Of a stretch of DNA of 64,000 nucleotides, positions 19,500 through 30,033 are shown one piece after another (position 1 is the first letter of the stretch; the number at the start of each line of letters is the position of its first letter). Both the position numbers and the translations under genes were made by a program. The notes under the pieces were generated by a model, which did not search any database, was not told the origin of the DNA, and worked only from the letters and a program-made list of their open reading frames with translations. Where the stretch lies: NCBI GenBank assembly GCA_949825045.1, contig OX463829.1, positions 25,638,715-25,702,714 on the forward strand, in the 5' to 3' direction. The stretch is from Argyresthia goedartella. Lineage: Eukaryota > Arthropoda > Insecta > Lepidoptera > Argyresthiidae.

Positions 19500-22400
19500 A
19501 ATTATGTTTATTTTGGCCTCTTGAATGACGACTACGACATAGTTAGCTTAACGGAAACCAACTTTCGGTACGGCTTACAATGCGCATTTGGTGCGCACAC
19601 TGCAATCGTTGTATACTCCCTGGTTTAAATTGTAAGCACGTAAATAGCCCGCATTCTCCCGTGTTCATTATAAACCGGCGAAAGCGCGCTTACGTCATCC
19701 ATCTGTCAACTGTTACATGTCATGTCACTCTCCAACAATAGAATTTGTTTATCCTCTACTTTACAGTACTTTACCACCTCTCGCGCTACATTAAAATTAA
19801 ATTAAAGCTATAGATATTCCAAGAATAATTCTTAATTCAATTCAAGTTTCACAACAGATATCAAATGTCAATTTGATATTTCCACACACACTGCACAACC
19901 TCTTTTCGTGAGCGCTGTGTGCACGCTATTATGACGTCACTCATGTGGTCACAACGTTCACGCTGGTGAATTATATGCGCATTATGAACCGACCTATAGC
20001 GCACAACACAAATAGCGCTCGTAAGCGCATTGTAAACCCCATCGTTTGAAAGTGGCATTTTTACAAGCGAGGTGATAGATGACAGATACGTGGTTTTTCG
20101 AAGGGACCGAAAGGCTTCCGCCTCTCTCAAACTGTCCGGTGGTGGCGTTTTACTAGCAATTAAAAAGCACTTCCATGTATCCAGGCATCCATATCGTGAT
20201 GCCTTTTGAAAACCCAGAGCTCTTTTGAAGACCTCTGGGTCACGGTCAGGACTAGCACGGCCGGACTCTCCCTAAATATTTGTCTTGTTTACTTCCCAGA
20301 TTACCTCAAAATGAATGAATTCAGTAACTGGTTCGAAATATACTCTTACAAACGACTCTCAGGAGTTGGAAACCATAAAACCAAAACAATCATTTTAGGC
20401 GACTTTAACCACCTGGAAAGGTCACGTGACCTAGCCTCCTCCTACAGTATGCTTAACACAGGTCCACTCGGCTCTAAATCTGAGCTGCTTCTCGATCTGA
20501 TGGCACTCGGTACAGATTTTTGGATTTAATATTAACGGATTACCCAAACCGAACCCTGAGCAATTGTGATGCCATATCTCGAGCTGACAGGCACCATCCA
20601 ACCATCGTGGCTGAACTGCTGGATGTACCCAGGCCGCTAATCGCAATGTCAAAAAAAAACTCTTAATTACCGCAAATGCGACTTCGCAAAGTGTTAGGTA
20701 ATGCTGACGTGAATTTGGACCTGGCTTTCTTTTGTAACTTAAATGACATATTAAAACAAAACACACCACTCAAAAGAGTTGGTGACAATAGACATCCTTT
20801 GGTTAATAGAACCCTTAAAAGCTTACATAGAGGAAAAAAATAAAGTTCACAGACGTTATAAAAAATATTAGAATATGATGAGTTCCAAATGCTACGCACT
20901 AGATCCAAAAAACTACTTAAGGACTGCTACAAATCTTTCCTTAGTAGCGTTGATGACTCTCTTAGTAAAACGACTGAAATTTCACTTTCGTTAATTCCAA
21001 AAAAGCTAATAACTCGATTCCGGAGACCATGTATTTTGGTGACAAATCTGCTCATGGTGGGCAAGAAATATGTAACTTATTCTCTTATTACTTCGCATCA
21101 GTCTTGAGAAGGACAACCGGACCGGCGATGATGTGAATACCTTAGCTAAAATGAAACTACTTCAGAACTCAGTCCATAAGAAGTTAGCCAATGTAAACGT
21201 CAATAAGGGCGCTGGTCCCGATGGGATTCCCCTGCTTTATTAAACACTGTGCCGCAGCTGTATCCCTTCCGCTCACACTGATCTTCAATAAGTCATTCTG
21301 CACGGGGACCTATCCGAAAAGTTGGTAACTGGCGTACTTTGTGCCCATATACACATCAGGAGACATTAACAATTGCGGCATTTACCGACCTATTAGCATA
21401 TTGTCGTGTTTCTCCAAGGTGTTCGAGTCTTCATCTTCGACGAACTTTACAATCACGTCAAATCACAAATTGTACCTGAGCAGCACAGTTTTGTAAGGGT
21501 ATCCATAGTGTCCAATTTGCTTGAATACACCAACTACATTTGTCAGGCGAAGTAAATTTATATTTATACCGACTTCCGGAAGACCTTCGATAAAGTTAAC
21601 CATCGCATCCTTTGTAACAAACTTTCCTCACACGGTGTACACGGTAATTTTCTTCGTTGAGTGGAATCTTATATTAGGAATCATAGCGCTGAAAGGACAC
21701 TAGTCGAGGCTAGCTGATATTTTTCATCATTTTCATTCAAACGAACGCATTCAACGCGACTGCACTGCCTTTCAGGAGGATCTGCGTACCCTATCACATT
21801 GGTGTACAGACAACCGCATGATTCTGGCTACGGACAAGTGCTTTGTGATAACAATGACTCCTAACCACAACCCTGTCCAATTTAATTACACCTAAGATGA
21901 TGTCGCATTGCAGAGGAAATCCGAAGCACGTGATCTGGGTATTGTATTCGACGAGAAGCTAAGATTCAACCAGCATTTCTCCGCCCTTGTCAATAAATGT
22001 AACCAGTTTCTTGGTTTTATCTTACGGGTCACCAAGCCGTTTAAAAATCCAGCAAGTATAATACACTTGTCCGCTGTAGGTTGGAGTACGCTTCTGTCAT
22101 ATGGTCGCCAATGTATAAAGTCCATATCGACCATGTAGAGTCGGTCCAAAAGCGTTTTCTCGTATGCTTTGCGCGCGTTTCGGGCTTTGTCGTTCGCTAA
22201 TGTCTTATGAAAGCAGGTGTGAACGATTCTCGACAGAAACACTTGAATCGCGTCGCAGGCTTCAGGAATCCACCTACACAAAATAATTAACGGCACCATT
22301 ACAACTTCTATCCTTCCCCGCACCCTTCTTCATCCCGCCGTGCAGATCTAACATCAGCGCTAACAACCCTACTCTTAGTATCTGTCGCTACTTTAACGAG

Positions 22401-22790
22401 CTTTCTGCCAGCGAAGACGACGTCCCTGATACCTACCATGATTCGTAGCCTTGTTTTAAGTTTAAAATGCATAATGTTCTCAAATAATATTTTCTGTAAA
22501 TTGTTTAAATTCTGCTGATTTTGCAAAAATATTTCGAAATTGTGAATTTAATTTGTTTAAATTTTTAATGTAAGTATTCTTTAGTTTTCTTTGATTTATT
22601 GTGTTTATAATTTTAATTAAGCACGTACTCTTTTTATAACATGCTGTGTACACAAATTTTTGGCGCTCAAGTCAGCCTTTCACCCGTTGTCATGTTATAT
22701 TTAAGTGTATTATCTTCAATGGTGTTTTGTGTAGCAAAGATAATAAATAAACATAAATATAAATAAATAAATATAAAATAAAATAAACAG
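19500..22790 (+). pseudogene. Non-LTR retrotransposon (APE endonuclease + RT), heavily decayed
   Basis: Endonuclease domain start: DDYDIVSLTETNF at 19525-19560. After an inserted ~470-bp segment it resumes with IDDRYVVFRRDRKASASLKL, then SGGGVLLAIKKHFHVSRHPY, then ILGDFNHLE at about 20395. Reverse transcriptase: NKGAGPDGIP at about 21200, TDFRKTFDKVNHRIL at about 21570 and SDLGIVFDEKLRFNQHFSAL at 21925-21985. Many stops and frame changes occur, and the YADD box was not found intact. It ends in an A-rich (ATAAA)n tail at 22735-22790. The order EN-RT with an A-rich tail fits a Jockey/CR1-like LINE. Confidence 0.88.
19572..20038. mobile_element. MITE-like insertion in the LINE endonuclease
   Basis: This block interrupts the endonuclease between LTETNF and IDDRY. 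Its edges carry ttacaatgcgc (about 19576) and the inverse gcgcattgtaa (about 20026), with further rough inversion (gcgca...tgcgc). No coding potential. The ends are diverged and the target duplication is unclear. Confidence 0.5.
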
Positions 22791-23160
22791 ACGCTTACCT
22801 TCCCGCCACGCATTTCAAAACAAATATCGTCGCTTACGCAAAATTGGTAATCTAAGATGTAGTGAACCTAGAGGGATAGGGATTCGACATAACGTCAAAT
22901 TGGACGAACAGATTTTGGCGCTGTTCGCGGAACATGTCGTGTGAGGATCCGAACCTAACCAGAACCTAACAGCAAACAACCAAGATAAAATTTAGTAGTA
23001 TCAGTTTATTAGAAGTATAGTATTTACAGTGAAGTCTATAAAAAAAGATGATGCGAAGATGAGGATGGATGAGATGTGAAACAGGTTTTATAAAATACAG
23101 ATGTCTGGATAGAAAGAAGGAAGCGGAGACCTGGGTGCAGGTGTATTTGTTGTTGTAGAT
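22791..23160. other. No gene recognised
   Basis: A short GC-richer stretch to about 22960, then A+T-rich sequence. No domain, splice pair or terminal repeat was identified. Confidence 0.4.
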
Positions 23161-23164
23161 GTTG

Positions 23165-23340
23165 TTGAAATCGTCGTTGTAGGAACAGTAGCGGGCGTAC
23201 TTGTAGTTACGCCTCGCAGGATCCCGTTGTAGAAATCGTCGTTGTAGGAACAGTAGCGGCGTTGGCACGGCTCGCAGAATCCCGTTGTAGAAATCTTCGT
23301 TGTAGGAATGGTAGCGGCGTAGGCGCGGCTCGCAGAATCC
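23165..23340. repeat. Minisatellite, 58-bp unit
   Basis: Units start cccgttgtagaaatc(g/t)tcg at 23223 and 23281, with cccgttgt again at 23339; each includes gtagcggcgt and a gctcgca(g/g)aatccc-type end. A partial unit precedes at 23165. All units share the word gcag(g/a)atcccgttgt with the neighbouring 55-bp array. Confidence 0.85.
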
Positions 23341-23565
23341 CGTTGTTTGAAGATTGATTTGAAGGTTTTGAGGGAGTTTGAAGGTTCGCAGGATCCCGTT
23401 GTAGATGAAGAATTTGGAGATTTGAAGGAGTTTGAAGGCTTCGCAGGATCCCGTTGTAGATGGAGAATTTGGAGATTTGAAGGAGTTTGAAGGCTTCGCA
23501 GGATCCCGTTGTAGATGGAGAATTTGGAGATTTGAAGGAGTTTGAAGGCTTCGCAGGATCCCGGG
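23341..23565. repeat. Minisatellite, 55-bp unit
   Basis: aatttggagatttgaaggag recurs at 23411, 23466 and 23521, exactly 55 bases apart. Each unit ends cttcgcaggatcccgttgta. A diverged first unit starts at about 23341. The array ends in a small GC palindrome (ccggggttgagcgaccccgg). Confidence 0.92.
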
Positions 23566-23879
23566 GTTGAGCGACCCCGGGATAAGGCCTTTACTGGTAC
23601 TTCCAGTTCAGAAACTGACGTGAGACTGTCTAGAATTGAAGAAATGTTCCGCTTTTATACCCTTTTTGGAGAGTTCTAAAAATTATTTAAATTAAACGTA
23701 ATTTTTGAGAGTGGCCAAGAGAGAAAGAGTATTTTTGTAAAAGTATTAAAGTAAACATATCAGACCGCTAACGAGTTTGAATGGACATTGCCATGACAAC
23801 CAGATAAACAATCAACAAATCAAATGTCAATTGTTGGTTTCAGGCTCGTAATATAAAATTTAAACAGTTCACTTAGCCA

Positions 23880-24216
23880 AAATTACCTAACAACAAAAGG
23901 AAAAATAGTAGCGCACCAGCGCGCACGAAGCCCGAGATTGTAGAGTTTCGGAGAAAGCCAAAAACAAGACCACCAAAGGTAAGCCCCTTCCCTATCGATT
24001 TAGAAGTGCTGATAACATGAAAATGCAGAGCGAACATGATTTATTAATGTATTCTTATGGTTTAAAACATTACAGGTTCCTATGGAAATAAAAGTGATGA
24101 CCAATAATCAGCAACACAGCTCACCAAGTATCCAGCGTAATAGAGCAAGCACCCTGAAGGACAAACAAAAAGGACTGATGGTGGAGCTGGAGCTAAGGGT
24201 TAGGAAGCAAGAATAG
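23880..24216 (+). CDS. Possible two-exon short coding segment (weak)
   Basis: An open stretch ending RRKPKTRPPK at 23978 is followed by a good donor (aaag|gtaagcc) and, 97 bases later, an acceptor (cattacag|gttcct) at 24075. The frame joins in phase 0 and continues as VPMEIKVMTNNQQHSSPSIQ to TAG at 24214-24216. No ATG lies in frame upstream within the visible open stretch, so an upstream exon would be needed. The residues are basic and Gln/Ser-rich with no recognisable domain. It may be the last exons of a host or element gene, or chance. Confidence 0.25.
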
Positions 24217-24344
24217 CATGTAAGTAGCACAATACTACAAACAACCGACCAGGAGCATTAGGAATGTTGCTCTATTGCTGGAAGTTTCAATCTGGAAGAT
24301 GTGGAAGGTTCTTCGGCAAAATGACAAACATGCATTTCATTACA

Positions 24345-24745
24345 CTCCTGTACAAATACTTGGTAAAAACTAATTTCTTATCTGAAAAATTACACATTAT
24401 GACCATAACGTGTAATTTTTCTACAAATTATGACACTCAAATTTCGAACGCCGACGCCCGCCTGCGTGCCGCCCCTACTTTGTTTGTGAAGTTGGTACTA
24501 CTGAACAAGCTAAACAAGTGCAAAGGAATTATCAATGCCACCATGCCGGTCGAATATGCGGTTCCTGAACACATTAAAGAGAGCGATATGTGTATAGATA
24601 AACTAGTGTATGTAACTGTACATAATTAGGCATTAAAACTCTCGAGTGATATTATTATGAAACTCGCCTTCGGCTCATTTCATAAACCCACTCTCGAGTA
24701 TTAATGCCCTCCATTATGTAGCAGTCACATAAACTACTATTAAGA
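24345..24745 (+). repeat. Foldback family F, copy 2 (least interrupted copy)
   Basis: Module A: tacttggtaaaaac, an almost perfect 18-bp hairpin (gaaaaattacacattatg and its inverse at 24384-24421), then tttcgaacgccgacgcccgc, gaagttggtactactgaaca and gcggttcctgaacacattaa. Module B: a foldback from gataaactagtg to cataaactactatt, with the ctcgag-bearing arms facing each other around gccttcggc. The 121-codon ORF across it is incidental. Confidence 0.85.
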
Positions 24746-24989
24746 TTTTAGTAACCGTTTTTTTTTTGACTAAAATGCATACCAAAAGTTTTATAGCATT
24801 TGGTAATAGGTTAAAAGTTTTTTATGGCGACATAGAAAACGCTATTTCTATATAGCAGACATTAGGAGAAGGAATTACTATATGGTTTTTATTGCGTTGA
24901 TTTCTTGTGTGAATTGTGTTTCGTTCTATAAAATGTGTATGACAGTTTTTCTTAACGAGCATTAAGAACTCTAGGATAAATATGGATGG

Positions 24990-25117
24990 AAAAGTTAGAA
25001 TGTCTAATTTTTTTAAATTTTGCAGCTTTCTGTCTTTTTTATGCCAGCGATGGCCCTAATACATTTTTTCTGATGCTTAAATATTTTTCCCCATCAGTAG
25101 AATTTCCAAAAAATATG
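24990..25117 (+). repeat. Left part of dispersed repeat R2, split by a LINE
   Basis: agcgatggccctaatacatt, tttctgatgcttaaa and cagta-aattt match 56800-56870 (agcaatagccctgatgcatt, tttctggtgcttgaaa). The matching right part lies at 25755-25860, beyond the LINE fragment. Confidence 0.6.
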
Positions 25118-25752
25118 TTTTTTTTTTTTTATTTATTTATTTATTAAGGTTTACCAACAGGTCTTACACTCAACACAGAAATGAAAAGAAAAAAAAGTGT
25201 AAAATTGCTATATGTAGACCCAATTACAGGTGAACACAGCATACATTTAAAATTATACAGTTCTACCTACTCAAATCTACCGCCACAAATTAGTTTTTAC
25301 AAAAAAATACAAAACAAAAGAAATTTTAAAACTAAATCACTCGGCAAACGCCGCTATGATGTTCTTTTTGAATTTACTTAACCTAAGATAAGTGTCGTGT
25401 GAGTGACATAACTTATTGTGAGATCGAGAAATTCTATTCGTGATACAATTAAACCCAACATTGGTCCTAGACAAGTTAATGTAAAACAGACGATAGTTGT
25501 CAATTCGGGCATTTCTGCGCGGCACTACAAACCTGACCTTCGAGAGCAACTCCGGACAATCTACACCACCCCGTAATATTTTATACAGCAAGACTTGATC
25601 AGCTGTTGATCGTCTCTTTTCAAGTGACATGAAATTAAAGAACTTTAATCGGTCCTCGTATAATGGCAAGGTGGACAATTTCTTCTGATGCGCGGACAAC
25701 AAGAACAGAAATTTATGATACGGGTAACTAAGGATAGAATGCACATATCCGA
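25118..25752 (-). pseudogene. 5'-truncated LINE, C-terminal RT region
   Basis: The minus strand from 25744 reads HSILSYPYHKFLFLLSAHQK, then LPLYEDRLKFFNFMSLEKRR, then VLLYKILRGGVDCPELLSKV, the C-terminal region of CR1/Jockey-like polymerases, to a stop at 25337. It ends with an A/T-rich tail of AAAT units at 25118-25145. It sits inside repeat R2. The plus-strand ORF at 25181 is a shadow. Confidence 0.8.
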
Positions 25753-25754
25753 AA

Positions 25755-25860
25755 TATACAGTAACGGTTGCCTCTGTGGTCGCAATCTGCGGTAATCTCC
25801 TTAGACGGTAAACAAAGCTTCAAATCTTACAGCACAGTTTTTCTATGTGAAGTTGGTACT
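25755..25860 (+). repeat. Right part of dispersed repeat R2
   Basis: gcctctgtggtcgcaat, then tctccttag, acaaagct and cagtttttctatgtgaagtt match 57112-57205 in order. At 25850 the sequence runs directly into family F. Confidence 0.65.
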
Positions 25861-26100
25861 ACTGAACAAGCTAAACAAGTCCACAGCAATGATCAATGCC
25901 ACAATGCCAGTCGAACATGCGGTTCCTGAACTCATTAAAGAGAGCTTATGATATGTGTGTAGATAAACTAGTTTATGTAACTATACATAAATAGGCATTA
26001 AAACTCTCGAGTGATATTATTATGAAACTGTCTTTCGGCTCGTTTCATAAACTCACTCTCGAGTTTTAATGCCCTCCATTATGTATAAGTCACACAAACT
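25850..26100 (+). repeat. Foldback family F, copy 3 (end of A + complete B)
   Basis: Begins at gaagttggtactactgaaca and continues through aagagagcttatgatatgtg to the full module B palindrome ending cacaaactactatt. This copy shows the uninterrupted A/B junction that the LINE at 48-51 kb has split. Confidence 0.85.
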
Positions 26101-26973
26101 ACTATTATGACTTGGAAAAAAAATAAGAAATTAAAAACCTAAATTATCGAAACTCATCAATTTTCGGATGTGATGGGGTTAAATGTGCTGGAAATGGACT
26201 ACTTTTAATTCATCACAATATTTGTAGCAATTACCCTATTTGTGTAATCAATACCGATAGCTTTTTTATTTTAATAGATGTTTTGAAAGGTGTTCGCTAA
26301 CTTCAATATTGTCGTTGACAAATCAGAACGCGATTACTTCACACGAGCTGTCATTTACTCTCACAAAGACCACGGACTGCAAAAGCAGTTATTTTCCCGT
26401 TACAAGTTTTGAGTTTTATTACCATGGCATCAGGTTCAAAATCGCGATGCCGCATAAGCTCATAACGGGGTTAAGTCGTTGAGAAGTAGCGAATGGGAAT
26501 TTGAAAGGAATCCGGATATGTCAAGCAAGAGACAGAATCATGCTACATAATAATATATCACGCAATTCTATTACGATGGGTGACCATTGATTAACCAGGG
26601 TCATTGATGATCGTCACACGAAGTTGAGACTAAGCCGAGATGGTCGTCTAACTCCTAAAATGTAATAAAGACCTGAACAGATTGATCCAATGAAATCAAA
26701 CTTTGAGGAACAGTTAGGAGATACAAAAAGGCTAGAGCCGTTACAGCAGGTACTAAGCCAAGAAAGAAGGTTCAAAAGATAAGGCCTATAAAACATTTAT
26801 GAGAGAATATCACGAGTTGCAACATATGGAACAAGTAAACACTAGTGGTTCTTTGACAACAGTAGATCTCGCTTCAATTAAAAAAAAAACACTGAAAACA
26901 GACCATGGCTATCTGTATTGTCGACAAGGTTACTTCAGATGCAGGAAGCCGGAATATGTAGACATGGACATAC
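26101..26973. other. Non-coding, possibly with decayed coding remnants
   Basis: Short phrases that look formerly coding on the plus strand occur at 26730-26930 (YHELQHMEQVNTSGSLTTVD), but no family is recognised. If the unnamed gene to the right continues leftwards, this is intron or 3' untranslated sequence. Confidence 0.3.
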
Positions 26974-29900
26974 CTGATGGTGGTGCTGGTGGTGGGGGTC
27001 GCCTTGCAAGTCGAGATCGACGGTGAAGGGCTGTGCCCCCGCGCCAGTGCCTCGCGCCTCCTCCGGCGAGGGCGTCGCGCTGCACACACACGACACACAA
27101 CTACATCACTCGTTGAAGGGCTCTCCCCAGGGAACACCAAAGCCAAAGTTAGCTTATTAACTATCGTTTATTGGCGGAATATATATAGATTTGTAGGAAG
27201 CTACGTGAGGAGGTATTCACCTAGGTTGCCGCTGGAGCTTCGTCAGCAGCGGCTGCTCCTCCTCGTCGGGTGGCTCACTGCCGGCGGCGGCGGCGAGGTG
27301 GCACTCGCAGCGGCAGTCCTCGGGCTCCACGTAGCTGTACACCACGTCCTCTGCGCCAGTCGCCGCCGCCGGCAGAGTCTGGATGCGCTTCGGCTGCTTG
27401 CGGCGCTCCGGCACCTCCTCGAAGTCGATCCACTCACTCGCGCCGGATCCCGAGCTACGAGTGCGCGAGCGTGAGGGGCGCGGCGCGGCGGCGGAGGCCG
27501 AGGCGGGACGCGGGCGGCGCGGCAGCTGTATGTGCAGGCGCTCGGCTGGCGACACGGCGGCGCCGACCGTAGCGGGCGCGCGTGGCGGACCGGGCGGCGC
27601 GGCGCCGCGGGGCCGCTGCAGGGCGGCGCCTGGCGCAGCGGGCGCGCGCTCCCGCACGGGCCGCATGGGCAGCGCGCGCGGCCGCTCCTGAGGCAGCGTG
27701 GTGGGCACGTAGGGCAGCTCGTCCTCAAACGAGCCGCCGCACACTAGCCCGCGCGCCTCCTCGCCCGCGCCCGCAGCTCCTGCCCCGCCCGCCGTCTCCG
27801 AGCTCGGCTCCGACTCCGACGAATCCGCGCGGAGTTCTGTCGGCGTCCGCGCGGGTGCGAACGAAGCGGTGTCGCTGGTGATATGCGTGTCCCGCAGGAT
27901 CGTTGGCGGCATCGGCTCGGACTCAGGTCGCGGGAAGGCGGGTGGCGTTGCGCCGCAGTCTACGCCGGGCGTGCTGGTGACACTGAGCTGCGTGCTGAAC
28001 ACCTGCTCACGGCTGCCAACGTTGGTGCTGAACACGAGCCGCTGCCGGCGTCCCACGCTCTCCGCACCACCCGCGAGCCCGGGGCGCGTCACGGGGCTGC
28101 GCTCGCCGGCGCCCGCCTCAATCTCCACCCCCTCCGTTCCGGCGTCCGCTGTGGAGTGCACGGTGGCGGTGGTGGCTCTCGCCTTAGTATTTCTCGTGGT
28201 GGTGACGCTCGTGGTCGTCACGGCCTCGCTGTGGCGTGTCACGGTGTCGCTGCCGACGTCTCGCTCCCGCGTGTCTATCTCAGGACTCGGCGCAACCTGT
28301 CTCGACTCAACCGATCTCGGCTGTGCCGGTGGCGACGACGACTCGGGCACGAGGCCGGGAGTCTTCTCCGTGGGCGAGTGCAGCGGGATGATGATGCTTC
28401 CATCGGGCAGCACGGTGCGCGTGAGCGGCTTGTCGCCCATGGTGGTTGAAGGTCCGGCAACGGCGGCGGAGGCACCAGCGGGCTCGTCGGGTGGCGTGCG
28501 CAGCGGGATGTGGATGACGCCATCCGGGCTCGGCTCGTAGTACTTGAGCCGCTCGGCGCCGAGCGGCGGCGGCATGGCGGCGGGCACCGCGGCACGCGGC
28601 AGTGTTGCCGGGGACGGGGCACGCGATGGGTCTGGCGAGCGGCGCGGCGTGCGGAACAACGACAGCACGGACCCACGTGACGCGCTGCGGTCGCGGCTCT
28701 TGCTGCGGTCGCGCTTGCCTTTATCTGTCGCCGTGAGGCTCTTCTTGCGGCGCAGCGCTGCGCCCCCGGCCGCTGGCGACTCGGGGCTCGGGATCGTCTC
28801 CTTCGACTTGAACAGCGAGCAGAACGAGCTCTTACGCGAGCCTCCGCCGCCACCTCCGGGGCGCACGGGTGCGGGGGAGGGCGAGCGGGAGTCGTGGCGC
28901 GGTGGCATGGCGGCGACGGTGGCGGGGGAAGGGCGGGCGGCGGGCTGCGTGGCGTCCTCCTTGTCCAGGGAGTCGGAGTCGTACTGGTCATGCGGCTTCA
29001 GACGGATGCGGATGACGTCCTTGGACTTATTCCTGGAGCGGAACACCTCCGGCTTGTCGAGCGACTCCTCGCGGCAGTGCCGCGCTCGCGACCGTCGCTC
29101 CTCCGCTCTCGCGTGGTTCACAATCTCCTTGTCGCGCTTATCCTCGTCCCGCGCCAGCGTCGCGGTTGATGGTGCGGGGGAGAGGCGCGCGCGCGGCCCG
29201 GAGCTCTCCACCGTTACCTCCGCGTGCACCTCACGCCGGTCCCGCGCCGGGTCCAGCACGGTGGTGGCAGGTAGGGCGGCAGGTAGGGCGGCAGGTAGGG
29301 CAAAAGGTGGGGTGGTATCGGCAGGCGGGGTGGCAGCAGGTACAGCGCCGGCAGGAGCTGCGGGCGCAGGGGCGGTGGCGAGCCCCGCCAGCTCAAGCAG
29401 ACGCTCCTCGACGACGGCGGCGGCGGCGTCCAGCTCGGGGTCGGTTTCGATGGGCTTGGGCCCGCAGAAGGAGGTCTCCAGCAGCATCTTGTGCGGCGAG
29501 GGCGAGCGCGCGTCACCCGACGCGACCGACAGCCGCGACAGTCGCGACACGTGGCTGTACGCCGACACGGCCGAGCAGCCGCTGCCCACGCTCGACAGCC
29601 GCGACGTGCGCCCGCACACGCCCAGCAGCGCCGCCTCAGAACCCTGCACCACACAACTAACTTAGTGCTTGAAGGAAAACAAATACGAGTAATCTGCAGC
29701 GTGACAACAAGACTTATTTTGGTACAACGTGGCGAGTTCAGTTGCGGATAGTTTCCTCGGTTTGTTAGTACTTGTTAGGTTGCTGTCGACAATCATACCT
29801 GACTATCTTTCCTCGAGTGTCTCCGGGGCGCCGCCGTGGCCGGGTCCCGCGCTGGCCCTGCGCGGCCCGGCTCCGCGGCGCCCTCCAGGAAAGCCAGCTC

Positions 29901-30033
29901 CTCCGTGGAAGAGCGCAGGTCCAGGGCGCCGTCCTCGCGGAAGGCCAGATCGAGCCGGGACTTGGCCTCGTCGCCGGCGCCCGAGAAAAGCGCCAGCTCG
30001 GGCGAGGAGTCGCGTGAGTCTTGGTGGCTCGAG
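26974..30033 (-). CDS. Unrecognised Ser/Pro/Ala/Arg-rich protein, three internal exons
   Basis: Exons (minus): 30033-29799, 29643-27221, 27079-26974. Each is bounded by AG and GT (cttccag|, cag|gtatga, ggtgcag|, ctag|gtgaat, tgtgcag|, cag|gtatgt), and the phases fit: phase 0 across the first junction, and a Ser codon split AG/C across the second. Together they encode about 920 residues. The first exon is acidic (SPELALFSGAGDEAKSRLDL). The second includes SPSPHKMLLETSFCGPKPIE, an RS-rich block (RSKSRDRSASRGSVLSLFR), three related motifs (VIRIRLKP, VIHIPLRTP, SIIIPLHSP) and FEDELPYVPTTLPQERPRAL. The third ends His/Gln-rich (DPHHQHHHQ). No enzymatic domain or membrane segment is visible, so most of it is probably disordered. 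The start and 5' exons lie outside what I can define. Without splicing, the last exon stops about 13 codons further on. GC content is far above the window average, which creates long shadow ORFs on both strands. Confidence 0.75.

Noticed and set aside
23165..23565. Possible CRISPR array
   Set aside because: Units are contiguous 55- and 58-bp tandem repeats without unique spacers, in a eukaryotic genome.
28544..29665. Plus-strand ORF of 373 codons and several others of 90-240 codons over 27-29.7 kb
   Set aside because: Shadows of the GC-rich minus-strand exon; the minus frame alone has matching splice sites and phase in three exons.
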